36,120 nt of DNA from JBKQVT01 sp052139835 (GCA_052139835.1 JBKQVT010000146.1:1-36120), one strand, 5' to 3'; shown: positions 23,250 to 30,980, counted from the first letter of the stretch. Notes: generated from the sequence alone by a model not told the origin. A program made the numbers and translations.

Positions 23250-23328
23250 CCGCGACCCGCTGCGCGGGTGCCCGGCCGGTGGGCGTGGGGATGCGGGCCC
23301 CTCCCTCTAATCCCCAATCCCTAATCCC
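23250..23328. repeat. GC-rich palindrome plus single TAATCCC arm
   Basis: GACCCGCTGCGCGGGTGCCC near 23250 is close to the core of the array at 17142-17265. It is followed by TAATCCC, CAATCCC, TAATCCC (23308-23328). The kbl stop codon (23321-23323) falls inside the last unit. Confidence 0.75.
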
Positions 23329-24505
23329 TTGCGTCCTTCACCGCCTCAAAGGCCTCCACCGCGAAGGCCAAGTCGTCCTGGCTGTGGACGGCGGAGACCT
23401 GGGTGCGGATGCGGGCCTTGCCCTGGGGCACCACCGGATAGGAGAAACCGACCACGTACACCCCCCGCTCCAGCAGCCGCTCGGCCATCCGCGCCGCCAG
23501 CGCGGCGTCGCCCAGCATGATGGGCACGATGGGATGCTCGCCGGCAACGATCTGGAAGCCGCTGTGGCTGATATGCTCGCGGAACCAGCGGGTGTTGGTC
23601 TCCAGGCGGTCGCGCAACTGCGTCGAACCCTGCAAGAGTTCCAGCGACTTCAGCGAGGCCGCCACGATCGGCGGTGGCAGCGAATTGGAGAACAGGTAGG
23701 GGCGCGAGCGCTGGCGGAGGATCTGAATGATTTCCGAGCGGCCGCTGGTATAGCCGCCGCTGCCGCCCCCCAGGGCCTTGCCCAGCGTGCCCGTGAGGAT
23801 GTCGATGCGGCCCATCACGCCGCGATACTCGGGCGTGCCGCGGCCCCGCGGACCGAGAAACCCCACGGCGTGCGAATCGTCCACCATCACCAGGGCGTCG
23901 TAGCGATCGGCCAGCTCGCAGATCACCCCCAGGTTGGCGATGATCCCGTCCATCGAAAAAACGCCGTCGGTGGCGATCAGCCGGAAGCGTGCGGAACTGG
24001 CCTCCCGGAGCTTCGCCTCCAGGTCGGCCATGTCGTTGTTGCGATAGCGCAGTCGCTGGGCCTTGCAGAGCCGCACGCCGTCGATGATCGAGGCATGGTT
24101 CAGCTCGTCGGAGATGACGGCGTCCTCGGCGCCCAGCAGGGTCTCGAACAGCCCGCCGTTGGCGTCCCAGCACGAGGAATAAAGGATCGTGTCCTCGGTG
24201 CCGAGAAACTGCGATAGCGCGGCCTCCAGTTGCTTGTGGGGCTGCTGCGTCCCACAGATGAAGCGGACGCTGGCCATGCCGTAGCCCCAGTGATCCAGGG
24301 CCTCGTGGGCGGCCTGCAGGATCGCCGGATGGTCGGCCAGCCCCAGGTAGTTGTTGGCGCAGAAATTGAGCACGGGCTTGCCGCCGACCACTCCCACGCG
24401 GGCCTGCTGCGGCGTAGTCAGCACGCGCTCGCCCTTGAAGAGGCCGGCGGCGCGGATCTGGGCCACCTGCTCGGCAAGATGCTTTTGAAGACGATCATAG
24501 CCCAT
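23321..24505 (-). CDS. kbl: glycine C-acetyltransferase (2-amino-3-ketobutyrate CoA ligase)
   Basis: PLP enzyme that splits 2-amino-3-oxobutyrate with CoA into glycine and acetyl-CoA, the second step of threonine breakdown. The 394-aa length matches the family. It has NFCANNYLGLADHP near the N-terminus, SVRFICGTQQPHKQLE, the cofactor-binding VMVDDSHAVGFLG (Asp210, His212) and the PLP lysine Lys243 in GTLGKALGGGSGG. It starts 3 bp after the tdh stop, so it forms the tdh-kbl operon seen in many bacteria. Its last two residues and stop codon (AGG GAT TAG) come from the TAATCCC-type repeat. 8-Amino-7-oxononanoate synthase is related, but the RFICGTQ motif and operon partner favour Kbl. Confidence 0.96.
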   Translation of the reverse strand: MGYDRLQKHLAEQVAQIRAAGLFKGERVLTTPQQARVGVVGGKPVLNFCANNYLGLADHPAILQAAHEALDHWGYGMASVRFICGTQQPHKQLEAALSQFLGTEDTILYSSCWDANGGLFETLLGAEDAVISDELNHASIIDGVRLCKAQRLRYRNNDMADLEAKLREASSARFRLIATDGVFSMDGIIANLGVICELADRYDALVMVDDSHAVGFLGPRGRGTPEYRGVMGRIDILTGTLGKALGGGSGGYTSGRSEIIQILRQRSRPYLFSNSLPPPIVAASLKSLELLQGSTQLRDRLETNTRWFREHISHSGFQIVAGEHPIVPIMLGDAALAARMAERLLERGVYVVGFSYPVVPQGKARIRTQVSAVHSQDDLAFAVEAFEAVKDARD

Positions 24506-24508
24506 CGC

Positions 24509-25540
24509 TCATCCCTCCTTCCAGGTCAACACCACCTTGCCCGACTTGCCGGAGCGCATGGCGTCGAAGCCCTGCTGGAACTCGGTGTAGGGGAAGCGGT
24601 GGGTGACGATGGGCGTGATGTCCAGCCCGGACTCGAGCATGACGGTCATCTTGTACCAGGTCTCATACATCTCCCGGCCGTAGATTCCCTGCACGGTGAG
24701 CATGTTGAAGACGACGGTCGGCCAGTCGATGAGCATGTCCTTGCTGGGGATGCCGAGCATGGCGATCTTGCCGCCGTGGCACATGTTGGCCAGCATGTCG
24801 CGGAAGGCCTGGGGATTGCCCGACATCTCCAGGCCGACGTCGAAGCCTTCCTTCATGCCCAGCTCGGCCTGGGCGTCGGCGATCGAGCGCCGGCTCACGT
24901 CCACCGCCAGGGTGGCGCCCATGCGGCGGGCCAGCTCCAGGCGGTAGGGGTTCACGTCGGTAATGACGACGTAGCGGGCGCCGGCATGGCGGACCACGGC
25001 CGCGGCCATGATGCCGATCGGCCCCGCCCCCGTGATCAGCACGTCTTCGCCCAGCACGGGGAAACGCAGCGCCGTGTGGACCGCGTTGCCGAAGGGATCG
25101 AAAATCGACTGGATGTCGCGGGGAATGGCCGGGTCGTGGACCCAGACGTTGGTCATCGGCAGCGCCAGCAGCTCGGCGAAGGCGCCGGGGCGGTTCACGC
25201 CGATCCCCTGGGTGTCCTTGCAGAGGTGGCGGCGGCCGGCCAGGCAGTTGCGGCACCGCCCGCAAACCACGTGCCCCTCGCCGCTGACAATCTCGCCGGG
25301 CTGGAAGTCCTTGACGTTGCTGCCCACGTCGACGATGCGGCCCACGAATTCGTGGCCGATCACCAGCGGCACGGGCACCGTCTTCTGCGACCAGGCGTCC
25401 CAGTTGTAGATGTGCACGTCGGTGCCGCAGATCCCCGTCCGCAAGACCTCGATCAACACGTCGTTGATCCCCATCTTCGGTTCCGGGATGTCCTCCAGCC
25501 ACAAGCCTTCTTCCGCTTTCCTCTTCACCAGTGCTTTCAT
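24509..25540 (-). CDS. tdh: L-threonine 3-dehydrogenase
   Basis: Zinc- and NAD-dependent oxidation of threonine to 2-amino-3-oxobutyrate, which Kbl then cleaves. The 343-aa product has the same numbering as the Escherichia coli enzyme for key residues. The catalytic zinc site is Cys38, His63 and Glu64; the structural zinc cysteines are Cys93, Cys96, Cys99 and Cys107. The Rossmann loop is GAGPIGIMAA. ATG 25540 gives the family start MKALVK; an adjacent ATG at 25543 is equally possible, with GAGAGAAG just upstream. A longer open frame extends through a dumbbell repeat but is not needed. First gene of the operon with kbl. Confidence 0.96.
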   Translation of the reverse strand: MKALVKRKAEEGLWLEDIPEPKMGINDVLIEVLRTGICGTDVHIYNWDAWSQKTVPVPLVIGHEFVGRIVDVGSNVKDFQPGEIVSGEGHVVCGRCRNCLAGRRHLCKDTQGIGVNRPGAFAELLALPMTNVWVHDPAIPRDIQSIFDPFGNAVHTALRFPVLGEDVLITGAGPIGIMAAAVVRHAGARYVVITDVNPYRLELARRMGATLAVDVSRRSIADAQAELGMKEGFDVGLEMSGNPQAFRDMLANMCHGGKIAMLGIPSKDMLIDWPTVVFNMLTVQGIYGREMYETWYKMTVMLESGLDITPIVTHRFPYTEFQQGFDAMRSGKSGKVVLTWKEG

Positions 25541-25608
25541 CATCTTCTCTCGCAGGGTGTCTTTGCGTCCTTGGAGTTTCTTCGCGGAATACGGCGGGAC
25601 TTCGCGCC

Positions 25609-25688
25609 GTGCCACGACCATGCCTCGCATGGCGCCCGGCTTGTCCAATAGTGCGGAAGCACGGTTGGGCAAGCCAACCGTGGCACCC
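25609..25688. repeat. dumbbell repeat with GTGCCAC/GTGGCAC ends upstream of tdh
   Basis: Starts GTGCCACGACCATGC and ends GTGGCACCC. The right half is the hairpin CACGGTTGG-gcaag-CCAACCGTG (25660-25682), identical to the right half of the element at 17760-17823. The left half is nearly the reverse complement of 1878-1928. It fills the gap between the cytochrome-like gene's stop and the tdh leader. Confidence 0.88.
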
Positions 25689-25693
25689 GCCGC

Positions 25694-26089
25694 CTAGTCG
25701 CCGGCGGGCAGCTTGCCGCGGTGAATGCGCTGGCCGAAGGTGATATCGGGGACGTCCGGATCGACGGCCATGTTGAAGACCTTCTTGAGGGCCGCGAGGA
25801 TCTTCTTGCTGTCTTTGTCGTCGCCCTTCTTCAGGAGCTTGGCAAGCTGCTTCCCATACGCGTTGTAGTGCCCCTTCTTGTTCTTGACCGGCGTGTGGCA
25901 GACGGAGCAACCGGCCTTCTTCACGGCCGCGGCCAGCGACTTCGAGACGTTGTCGGTCCTGTCCTCGTGCACGTACACGGCCTTGAACTCGCGCTTAATG
26001 GCCTCGGTGCTGTGGCCCGGCGTGGCCACCGCCAGGATGCCCAGAACAGTCATCACAGCATAACTCTGAAGAAGTAACAGTCGCTTCAT
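25694..26089 (-). CDS. small exported CxxCH (cytochrome c-like) protein (131 aa)
   Basis: Predicted periplasmic haem-binding protein. The signal peptide is MKRLLLLQSYAVMTVLGILAVATPGHS. One haem-attachment motif, Cys61-Ser-Val-Cys64-His65 (AGCSVCHTP), is followed by a lysine-rich helical region (KNKKGHYNAYGKQLAKLLKKGDDKDSKKILAALKKV). Only one CxxCH is present. A distal Met ligand could be Met at FNMAVDP, but this is not certain. The ATG at 26089 has GGAGGAG and GAGG nearby. It stands alone between repeats, so its electron partner is unknown. A structural Cys-His motif without haem remains possible. Confidence 0.8.
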   Translation of the reverse strand: MKRLLLLQSYAVMTVLGILAVATPGHSTEAIKREFKAVYVHEDRTDNVSKSLAAAVKKAGCSVCHTPVKNKKGHYNAYGKQLAKLLKKGDDKDSKKILAALKKVFNMAVDPDVPDITFGQRIHRGKLPAGD

Positions 26090-26177
26090 CACCTCGTCTC
26101 CTCCGCAAAAAATGCGCGCCCCAGGCAGTTGGTTCAGTATGACCATTGCCGTGCCGGGTTGCAAGAGGCGGGGGAGA

Positions 26178-26275
26178 GCGAGCCGCGGGGTTTATCCCCG
26201 CGGTTGCGTTGCGCCTCGTTTCGCCACGCCGTGAAGCCACTTCGCCCAACCGCGGGGATAAACCCCGCGGCTCGC
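26178..26275. repeat. pair of inverted 29-bp hairpin repeats
   Basis: 26178-26206 and 26247-26275 are perfect reverse complements (ends GCGAGCC and GGTTG), 40 bp apart. Each is also a hairpin with stem CCGCGGGG/CCCCGCGG and a 5-bp loop. A third identical copy is at 30917-30945 and a variant at 4151-4180. The right copy is followed by CTTCTTTTCG. Purine/pyrimidine DNA related to the repeat at 868 follows up to 26320. Confidence 0.92.
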
Positions 26276-26315
26276 TTCTTTTCGTCCTTCCCCCTTCCGC
26301 CCTCCGCCCTCCCCC

Positions 26316-27047
26316 TTACTCCTCTTCCACTTCCGCCCGCAGGATCTCCCGCTTCCACTGGGGCTCGTGGACCGGCCAGCCTTGCACCGCCCGCGGGCCG
26401 TCGTCGACGCGTTGGCTCCGGGCGGCGTCGTGGACCACGCGCCAACAGGCCATCTCCGCGGCCGAGGGGGGCGGCACGCGCCCCGGCAGGTTGCTGCGGC
26501 GAAACGACACCACGCGGTGATCGAAAATTGTCACAATCACCGGCGGCGGACACTCCAGCATCCGCCGGGCGATCAACTCGTGGCTGGCCGTGGCGTAGCG
26601 GGCCTTCAGGGCCGCCAAGTCCCAGCCGCCGGCCCTGGCATCGGCCAGGAACCACTCCGTCGGCAGGAGTAAGCGGCCCGCCAGGCAGTTGGCCACCTCC
26701 TCCCGCGCCCGCGGCACGACCTCGCGGACATCCACGCCCCAGTGGGCAAACACCCGGTGGGCGGCATATTCGCCGATCTCGTGGGCCACCGCCCAATGCC
26801 GGCGCTCCCGGCGGGGATCGCTCCGCAACAGGATCGTGGGCCGCGATCGCGCCGGCCGGCGGCTGTCCAACCGCACGTACCGCGCCCGGTTCTGCTGCCC
26901 ATCGTCCAGGGCCACCGTGATTCCCAACCGTCGCGCCAGGAGAAAGGCGTCCACGGGCGGGCTGTCCACTTCCGCCCCGGCCAGCAATTCCCCCGCCACG
27001 GCATCCAGCCCGGCGGCCAATTCCTCGCGGGTGAGTTCGGCGAACAT
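26316..27047 (-). CDS. ImmA/IrrE-like (COG2856) metallopeptidase-type protein
   Basis: 243-aa cytoplasmic protein related to ImmA/IrrE regulators, which cleave or control repressors in mobile elements and DNA-damage responses. The motif region reads HWAVAHEIGEYAAHRVF (His89-Glu90-Ile-Gly-Glu93), followed by REEVANCLAGRLLLPTEWF, the family's A-x-x-FAA-x-LL-P helix. The usual HExxH is HExxE here: the second His is replaced by Glu93, so zinc binding may be altered or lost. The N-terminus LTREELAAGLDAVAGELLAGAEVDSPPVDAFLLARRLGI is typical. No adjacent helix-turn-helix repressor gene is seen. A promoter and a palindromic operator-like site lie directly upstream. Confidence 0.78.
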   Translation of the reverse strand: MFAELTREELAAGLDAVAGELLAGAEVDSPPVDAFLLARRLGITVALDDGQQNRARYVRLDSRRPARSRPTILLRSDPRRERRHWAVAHEIGEYAAHRVFAHWGVDVREVVPRAREEVANCLAGRLLLPTEWFLADARAGGWDLAALKARYATASHELIARRMLECPPPVIVTIFDHRVVSFRRSNLPGRVPPPSAAEMACWRVVHDAARSQRVDDGPRAVQGWPVHEPQWKREILRAEVEEE

Positions 27048-27058
27048 GTCTTGTTACC

Positions 27059-27072
27059 TGTACGTATGTACA
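27059..27072. promoter_or_regulatory. palindrome TGTACGTATGTACA, possible operator
   Basis: TGTAC-N4-GTACA, a perfect 5-bp inverted repeat 12 bp upstream of the ImmA-like start codon. It covers the predicted transcription start. This is a typical place for a repressor to block transcription. The binding protein is unknown; autoregulation or a LexA-like regulator are guesses. Confidence 0.45.
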
Positions 27073-27074
27073 TT

Positions 27075-27102
27075 ATTCTAGCATCGCCGGCCTGAATTGC
27101 AA
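27075..27102 (-). promoter_or_regulatory. promoter TTGCAA-16-TAGAAT for the ImmA-like gene
   Basis: On the minus strand, TTGCAA (27102-27097), a 16-bp spacer, and TAGAAT (27080-27075). The -35 hexamer and spacer length equal those of the promoter at 13470-13497, which supports both. Confidence 0.5.
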
Positions 27103-27117
27103 GCGGCCAAAATCTTC

Positions 27118-27135
27118 CGCTTGCGGTTTCGCAAG
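27118..27135. repeat. palindrome CGCTTGCG-GTTT-CGCAAG (copy outside gene)
   Basis: Hairpin CTTGCG-gttt-CGCAAG between the radical SAM gene's stop and the ImmA-like promoter. A longer copy of the same sequence lies inside the radical SAM gene at 27642-27661. Confidence 0.75.
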
Positions 27136-27197
27136 AATCCGCCCACCCCCACCCGGGCGGCACGCTGGCGGCTTGGCAAGATTTATCCCGGCGCGTC

Positions 27198-28958
27198 CTA
27201 TCGCCAAACCAGCGTCGCGCAATCGCCCACCGCCTCGATCCACGCCCCATCGACTTCCCCCCGCCGGCACTCGGGGGCCACGACCACCAGCCGCTTGGCG
27301 CCCGCCGGCCCGGCCAGGTGCAGGCTGTAGTACCAGTCGAGGTAACTGTTGCTGGCGTGGCAGGCCTCCAGCAGCGATTCCAGCACCGCGGCGCCCAGGC
27401 GGCGCAAGTCCGCGGCCGGCTCCAGCACCACCTGGAGCGTGGTGTGCGGATTGTCGGCCAGGACTTGCCGGACCAGGGCCACGGCCTCTTGCCGGCGACG
27501 CTGAAAATCGTCCGCGCGAAGCCAGAGCGTAAAGGCCTGCGCCCGCTGCTCGGCCGGCGGCAAGGGTGCCTCGTCCAGATCGAGGTCCACGAGGCACGCT
27601 GACGCACCTTCGATCATGTTCTTGCCGGAAGGCCCGCCGCACGCTTGCGGTTTCGCAAGCGATTCCGGCGGGGGCAATGCATCGTACTCGACGCCCACGG
27701 CCTCCTGGGCCTCGGCCATCAAGAGCCGCATCTCGTCGACCCCCAGCGTGGGCGTCCGCAGCACGTAGTAGGGCGGCCGCGGCTGAAACTCCAGCCCCAG
27801 GCCCGCCGCGTGGCGGCGCAGCGCCGTGCCGGGCAGGACGGAGAGGGGGAAGATTTGCAGGTGGGAAAAGGGCCGCGCGCGGACCAGGTAGTCCAGTCCC
27901 CGCCGGAACGAGTCGGCGGTTTCGCCGGGCAGGCCGAGGATCAGGTCCAGGTGGACTTCGATCCCCTCGTCGAGCATGGCGCGGATGCCGGTCTCCAGGG
28001 CCGCCAGGTTCGTCCGCCGCCCGGCCAACCGCTGGGCCGACGGCTCGAGCGACTGCAGGCCGATTTCCACTTCCTTGAAATTGGCCTCGCCCAACAGCCG
28101 GGCCGCCGCCGCGTCGATCCCCTCGCCCCGCAATTCGCCGGAGAAGGCCAACGGCCCCCCGGCGTTGGCCCGCGCCAGACCGCGGAGAAAATCCAGGAAA
28201 TCCGCCCGCTGGTTCAGCGTCGGATCCAACAGGAAGACCTCGGGCACTTGCCGCGCGATCGCGTGGCGGAGGTTGGCCGCGATTTGCTCGGTGGAGAGGA
28301 ACCGCAACGGGCCGCGCCCCTGGGGATAGGCGCAATAGCGGCACTGGAACCGGCAGCCGCGGACCGTCTCCAGCGGCATGACCGGCTCGGCGCCGGCATC
28401 GAGAATGCCTTCGAGATACGGCGACGAGATGGCATCCAGGGCGGCCAGCGGATTTCGCCGCGCGGCGGCCGGTCCGCCGCGGGCCGTCCAGAGGCCGGCA
28501 ATGGCCGCCGGCTCCGTGGGATCGCCCAGCGCGGCGAGCAACTCGGCGAAGGTCTGCTCGCCTTCGCCGAAGACGGCGTAGTCGATTGTTGCCGGATCGA
28601 GCGCCCAGGCGTTGTCGGGGGTGATTTCCGGCCCGCCCAACAGCACCTTCAACTGCGGCTGCCGCCGCTTGAGTTGCTCGACGACCCACAGCGTCCGCTG
28701 GATATTCCAAAGGTAACAGGTGAAGCCGACCATCCACGGCTGCCGGCCGAGGATTTCTTCCACCAGACCCTGGTCGCCCAGCGTGTTGCACAACGCCGGC
28801 GGCAGCAACTCGATGGGGAAGCGGGCCTCCAGGCCCTGGCGGCGGGCGAAGAGCTTCAAAGAGGCCGCCGCCAGCGGCACATTGCCGCGGATCGGCTCGG
28901 GCCCCGGCGGCGGAATCGGCAATTGCACCAACAGGATCGGCCGGCCGTCGGGATTCAT
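27198..28958 (-). CDS. B12-binding-type radical SAM protein (586 aa)
   Basis: Cytoplasmic radical SAM enzyme. Residues 1-160 form a Rossmann-like cobalamin-binding-type domain (ILLVQLPIPPPGPE..., VGFTCYLWNIQ, KVLLGGPEITP, GEGEQTF), without a visible DxHxxG ligand. The SAM domain has Cys202, Cys206 and Cys209 (RGCRFQCRYC), GLQSLEP and LILGLPGET. The last 130 residues are a separate, unidentified domain with many Leu/Val and a WYYSLHLAG block. Residues about 433-439 are encoded by a CGCTTGCG palindrome (27642-27661). Such enzymes catalyse methylations or ring changes; the substrate is not evident and no pathway neighbours are present. The gene is single, with a convergent repeat downstream. Confidence 0.87.
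   Translation of the reverse strand: MNPDGRPILLVQLPIPPPGPEPIRGNVPLAAASLKLFARRQGLEARFPIELLPPALCNTLGDQGLVEEILGRQPWMVGFTCYLWNIQRTLWVVEQLKRRQPQLKVLLGGPEITPDNAWALDPATIDYAVFGEGEQTFAELLAALGDPTEPAAIAGLWTARGGPAAARRNPLAALDAISSPYLEGILDAGAEPVMPLETVRGCRFQCRYCAYPQGRGPLRFLSTEQIAANLRHAIARQVPEVFLLDPTLNQRADFLDFLRGLARANAGGPLAFSGELRGEGIDAAAARLLGEANFKEVEIGLQSLEPSAQRLAGRRTNLAALETGIRAMLDEGIEVHLDLILGLPGETADSFRRGLDYLVRARPFSHLQIFPLSVLPGTALRRHAAGLGLEFQPRPPYYVLRTPTLGVDEMRLLMAEAQEAVGVEYDALPPPESLAKPQACGGPSGKNMIEGASACLVDLDLDEAPLPPAEQRAQAFTLWLRADDFQRRRQEAVALVRQVLADNPHTTLQVVLEPAADLRRLGAAVLESLLEACHASNSYLDWYYSLHLAGPAGAKRLVVVAPECRRGEVDGAWIEAVGDCATLVWR
27642..27661. repeat. palindrome CGCTTGCG-GTTT-CGCAAGCG inside the radical SAM gene
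   Basis: Eight-bp perfect stem with loop GTTT. In the gene it reads in frame as ESLAKPQAC. It sits in a variable linker between the SAM domain and the C-terminal domain. Confidence 0.8.
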
Positions 28959-29068
28959 GCTTCCAGCTTACCAGGCGGCGTTTCCCGCTGTCCAGCGTGG
29001 ACCGGCGTGGGGGTCGCCCTGGTCGGCGGAGGCCGCGCGCGATAAGATCGAGCCCACGGGAGATGGCC

Positions 29069-29629
29069 ATGCGAAACCGAATCTTGTTGGCGATCCTCTT
29101 TATCGTGCTCGCGGCCGTGGTGGTCGTGCGGCGGCTGCCGATGCTCGAACCGCCACCGGGCAAGCTGCCGCCGGTGGAAGTCTACTTCTCGCCCGGCGGC
29201 GGCTGCACCGATGCCGTGGTGCGGGAAGTCCGCGCCGCCAAGCACAGCATCCTCGTCGAGGCCTTCAGTTTCACCTCGACCCCGATCGCCCAGGCCCTCA
29301 TCGACGCCCACCGGCACGGCGTCGACGTGAAGGTCCTCATCGACAAGGAGGCGGCCGGCGAGCAAAATTCCCAGGCCGACACGCTCCGCGACGCCGGCGT
29401 CCCGCTGAGCACCGACGCCCTGCACGCCCACGCCCACAACAAGGTCATGATTCTCGACGACGAGGTGGTGATCACCGGCTCCTTCAATTTCACCTACCAG
29501 GCCGAGCACTTCAACGCCGAGAACTTGCTGGTCGTGCGTGATCGGGCGTTGGCGGCGCGGTACCGGGAGAATTGGCGGGAGCACGCCCGGCACAGCGTGG
29601 CCGTCCCGCCGCCAGGTTCCCGTCCATAA
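29069..29629 (+). CDS. single-HKD phospholipase D-family nuclease-like protein
   Basis: Membrane-anchored or exported enzyme of the PLD superfamily, 186 aa. An N-terminal hydrophobic helix (ILLAILFIVLAAVVVV) is followed by one catalytic HKD motif: His123, Lys125, Asp130, then Gly137-Ser138 (ITGSFNF). The layout of signal, VEVYFSPGGGCTDAVVREVRAAKHSILVEAFSFTS, then one HKD at the end is that of Nuc-type endonucleases and relatives, which dimerise to form the active site. It could hydrolyse DNA outside the cytoplasm or phospholipids. ATG 29069 is favoured by GGGAG 6 bp upstream; ATG 29063 would add two residues. Confidence 0.88.
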   Translation: MRNRILLAILFIVLAAVVVVRRLPMLEPPPGKLPPVEVYFSPGGGCTDAVVREVRAAKHSILVEAFSFTSTPIAQALIDAHRHGVDVKVLIDKEAAGEQNSQADTLRDAGVPLSTDALHAHAHNKVMILDDEVVITGSFNFTYQAEHFNAENLLVVRDRALAARYRENWREHARHSVAVPPPGSRP

Positions 29630-29646
29630 GAGGGGATTCCCAGCGC

Positions 29647-29696
29647 CGCCGCCGCTTGCGATAATCGGCGGCGTAAATTCACCAAACCTATTTGGT
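29647..29696 (+). terminator. hairpins between the PLD gene and pntAA
   Basis: CGCCGCCG (29647-29654) and CGGCGGCG (29666-29673) form an 8-bp GC stem followed by TAAATTC, a weak terminator candidate for the PLD gene without a T-run. A second inverted repeat, ACCAAA-ccta-TTTGGT (29681-29696), ends 11 bp before the pntAA start and could be an operator or leader hairpin instead. Confidence 0.3.
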
Positions 29697-29707
29697 CCGG
29701 GCTTCCT

Positions 29708-30856
29708 ATGATCGTAGCAGTCGCTCGAGAGACGTTCCCTGGTGAGAAACGCGTCGCCCTGATCCCGGCGAGCATCCCTCCGCTGATCAAGGCGGGCTTC
29801 ACGGTGCTGGTCCAGCGCGGGGCCGGCCAGGCGGCGGGCTTCCCCGACCAACTCTACGCCGACAAGGGCGCCAAGCTGGTCGAAAGCCGGGAGGAGGCCT
29901 TCGCCGCCGATGTCTTGTTGCAGGTCCGCGCCGCCGGGGCCGCCGGCGAGAGCCTGGCGGCCGATCTGCCCCGCTACCGTGGGGGCCAGGTCGTCGTCGG
30001 ACTGTGCGATCCGCTGGGATCTCCCCAGGGCGCGGCCGCATTGGCCGCCCGCGGCCCAATGGTCTTCTCCCTGGAACTCCTCCCCCGTATCACCCGCGCC
30101 CAGGGCATGGACGTGCTGTCCTCGCAGGCGACCGTGGCGGGCTATCGCGCCGTGCTCCTGGCCGCCACGGCCCTGCCGAAGATGTTTCCCATGTTGATGA
30201 CCGCCGCCGGCACCGTCGCCCCGGCCAAGGTCTTCGTGGTGGGGGCAGGCGTGGCCGGCCTGCAAGCCATCGCCACCGCCTCGCGGCTGGGCGGCATCGT
30301 CTCGGCCTACGACGTCCGGCCCGCGGTGAAGGAGCAGGTGCAAAGCCTGGGGGCCAAGTTCGTCGAGATGCCCCTGGAGACCGCCACGGCCGAAAACCGC
30401 GGCGGCTACGCCCAGCAGATGGACGAGGCCTTCTATCGCAAGCAGCGGGAGCTGATGGCCCGCGTCGTTGCCGAGAGCGACGTGGTCATCACCACCGCCG
30501 CGGTGCCCGGCAAGAAGGCCCCCGTGCTGATCACCGCCGCCATGGTCGCCGGCATGGCCCCGGGCGCGGTGCTGGTCGATCTGGCCGCCGAGCGGGGCGG
30601 CAACTGCGAATTGACCCAGCCGGGCAAGACCATCGTCCACAACGGCGTGACGATCCTTGGCCCCTTGGACCTGCCCGCCGAAGTCCCCTATCACGCCAGC
30701 CAGCTTTATGCCAAGAACATCTCCGCGTTTCTGTTGGCCCTGGTCCGCGAGGGGAAGCTGCAACCGGACTTCGACGACGAGATCGTGCGTGAGACGTTGG
30801 TAGCCCGCGACGGCAAGGTGGTCCACGCGGCCGTGGCCGCGCTCATGGCGAAGTGA
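29708..30856 (+). CDS. pntAA: NAD(P) transhydrogenase alpha subunit part 1
   Basis: Soluble NAD(H)-binding domain I of the proton-translocating transhydrogenase, related to alanine dehydrogenase. The 382-aa product begins IVAVARETFPGEKRVALIP. It has the RQD-loop region (SLELLPRITRAQGMDVLSSQATVAGYRAV) and the nucleotide-binding VFVVGAGVAGLQAIATASRLGG, and ends after KISAFLLAL-like NISAFLLALVREGKL. It stops before any membrane helices, as in split-subunit systems with separate pntAB (membrane) and pntB. Neither partner is adjacent: the next gene is on the opposite strand. Partners must be encoded elsewhere, or this copy may act differently. A terminator-like hairpin follows. Confidence 0.93.
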   Translation: MIVAVARETFPGEKRVALIPASIPPLIKAGFTVLVQRGAGQAAGFPDQLYADKGAKLVESREEAFAADVLLQVRAAGAAGESLAADLPRYRGGQVVVGLCDPLGSPQGAAALAARGPMVFSLELLPRITRAQGMDVLSSQATVAGYRAVLLAATALPKMFPMLMTAAGTVAPAKVFVVGAGVAGLQAIATASRLGGIVSAYDVRPAVKEQVQSLGAKFVEMPLETATAENRGGYAQQMDEAFYRKQRELMARVVAESDVVITTAAVPGKKAPVLITAAMVAGMAPGAVLVDLAAERGGNCELTQPGKTIVHNGVTILGPLDLPAEVPYHASQLYAKNISAFLLALVREGKLQPDFDDEIVRETLVARDGKVVHAAVAALMAK

Positions 30857-30916
30857 GTGGCGGTGGGAACCTGGGAACGCGATTGGCGGTCCCCCACCCC
30901 CACGGGCCGCGCGGGG

Positions 30917-30951
30917 CAACCGCGGGGATAAACCCCGCGGCTCGCTTTTTT
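30917..30951 (+). terminator. intrinsic terminator made from the 29-bp hairpin repeat
   Basis: CCGCGGGG-ataaa-CCCCGCGG followed by CTCGC and TTTTTTCTT, about 60 bp after the pntAA stop. It is the same 29-bp element as at 26178 and 26247. The stem plus T-run fits an intrinsic terminator for pntAA. Confidence 0.6.
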
Positions 30952-30980
30952 CTTCGCGCCTTTGCGTCTTTGCGTGAGAA

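Noticed and set aside
27073..29163. Very long minus-strand frame over the radical SAM gene
   Set aside because: Its product is a Gly/Arg/Pro-rich shadow in another frame of the gene at 27198-28958, which has clear radical SAM motifs.
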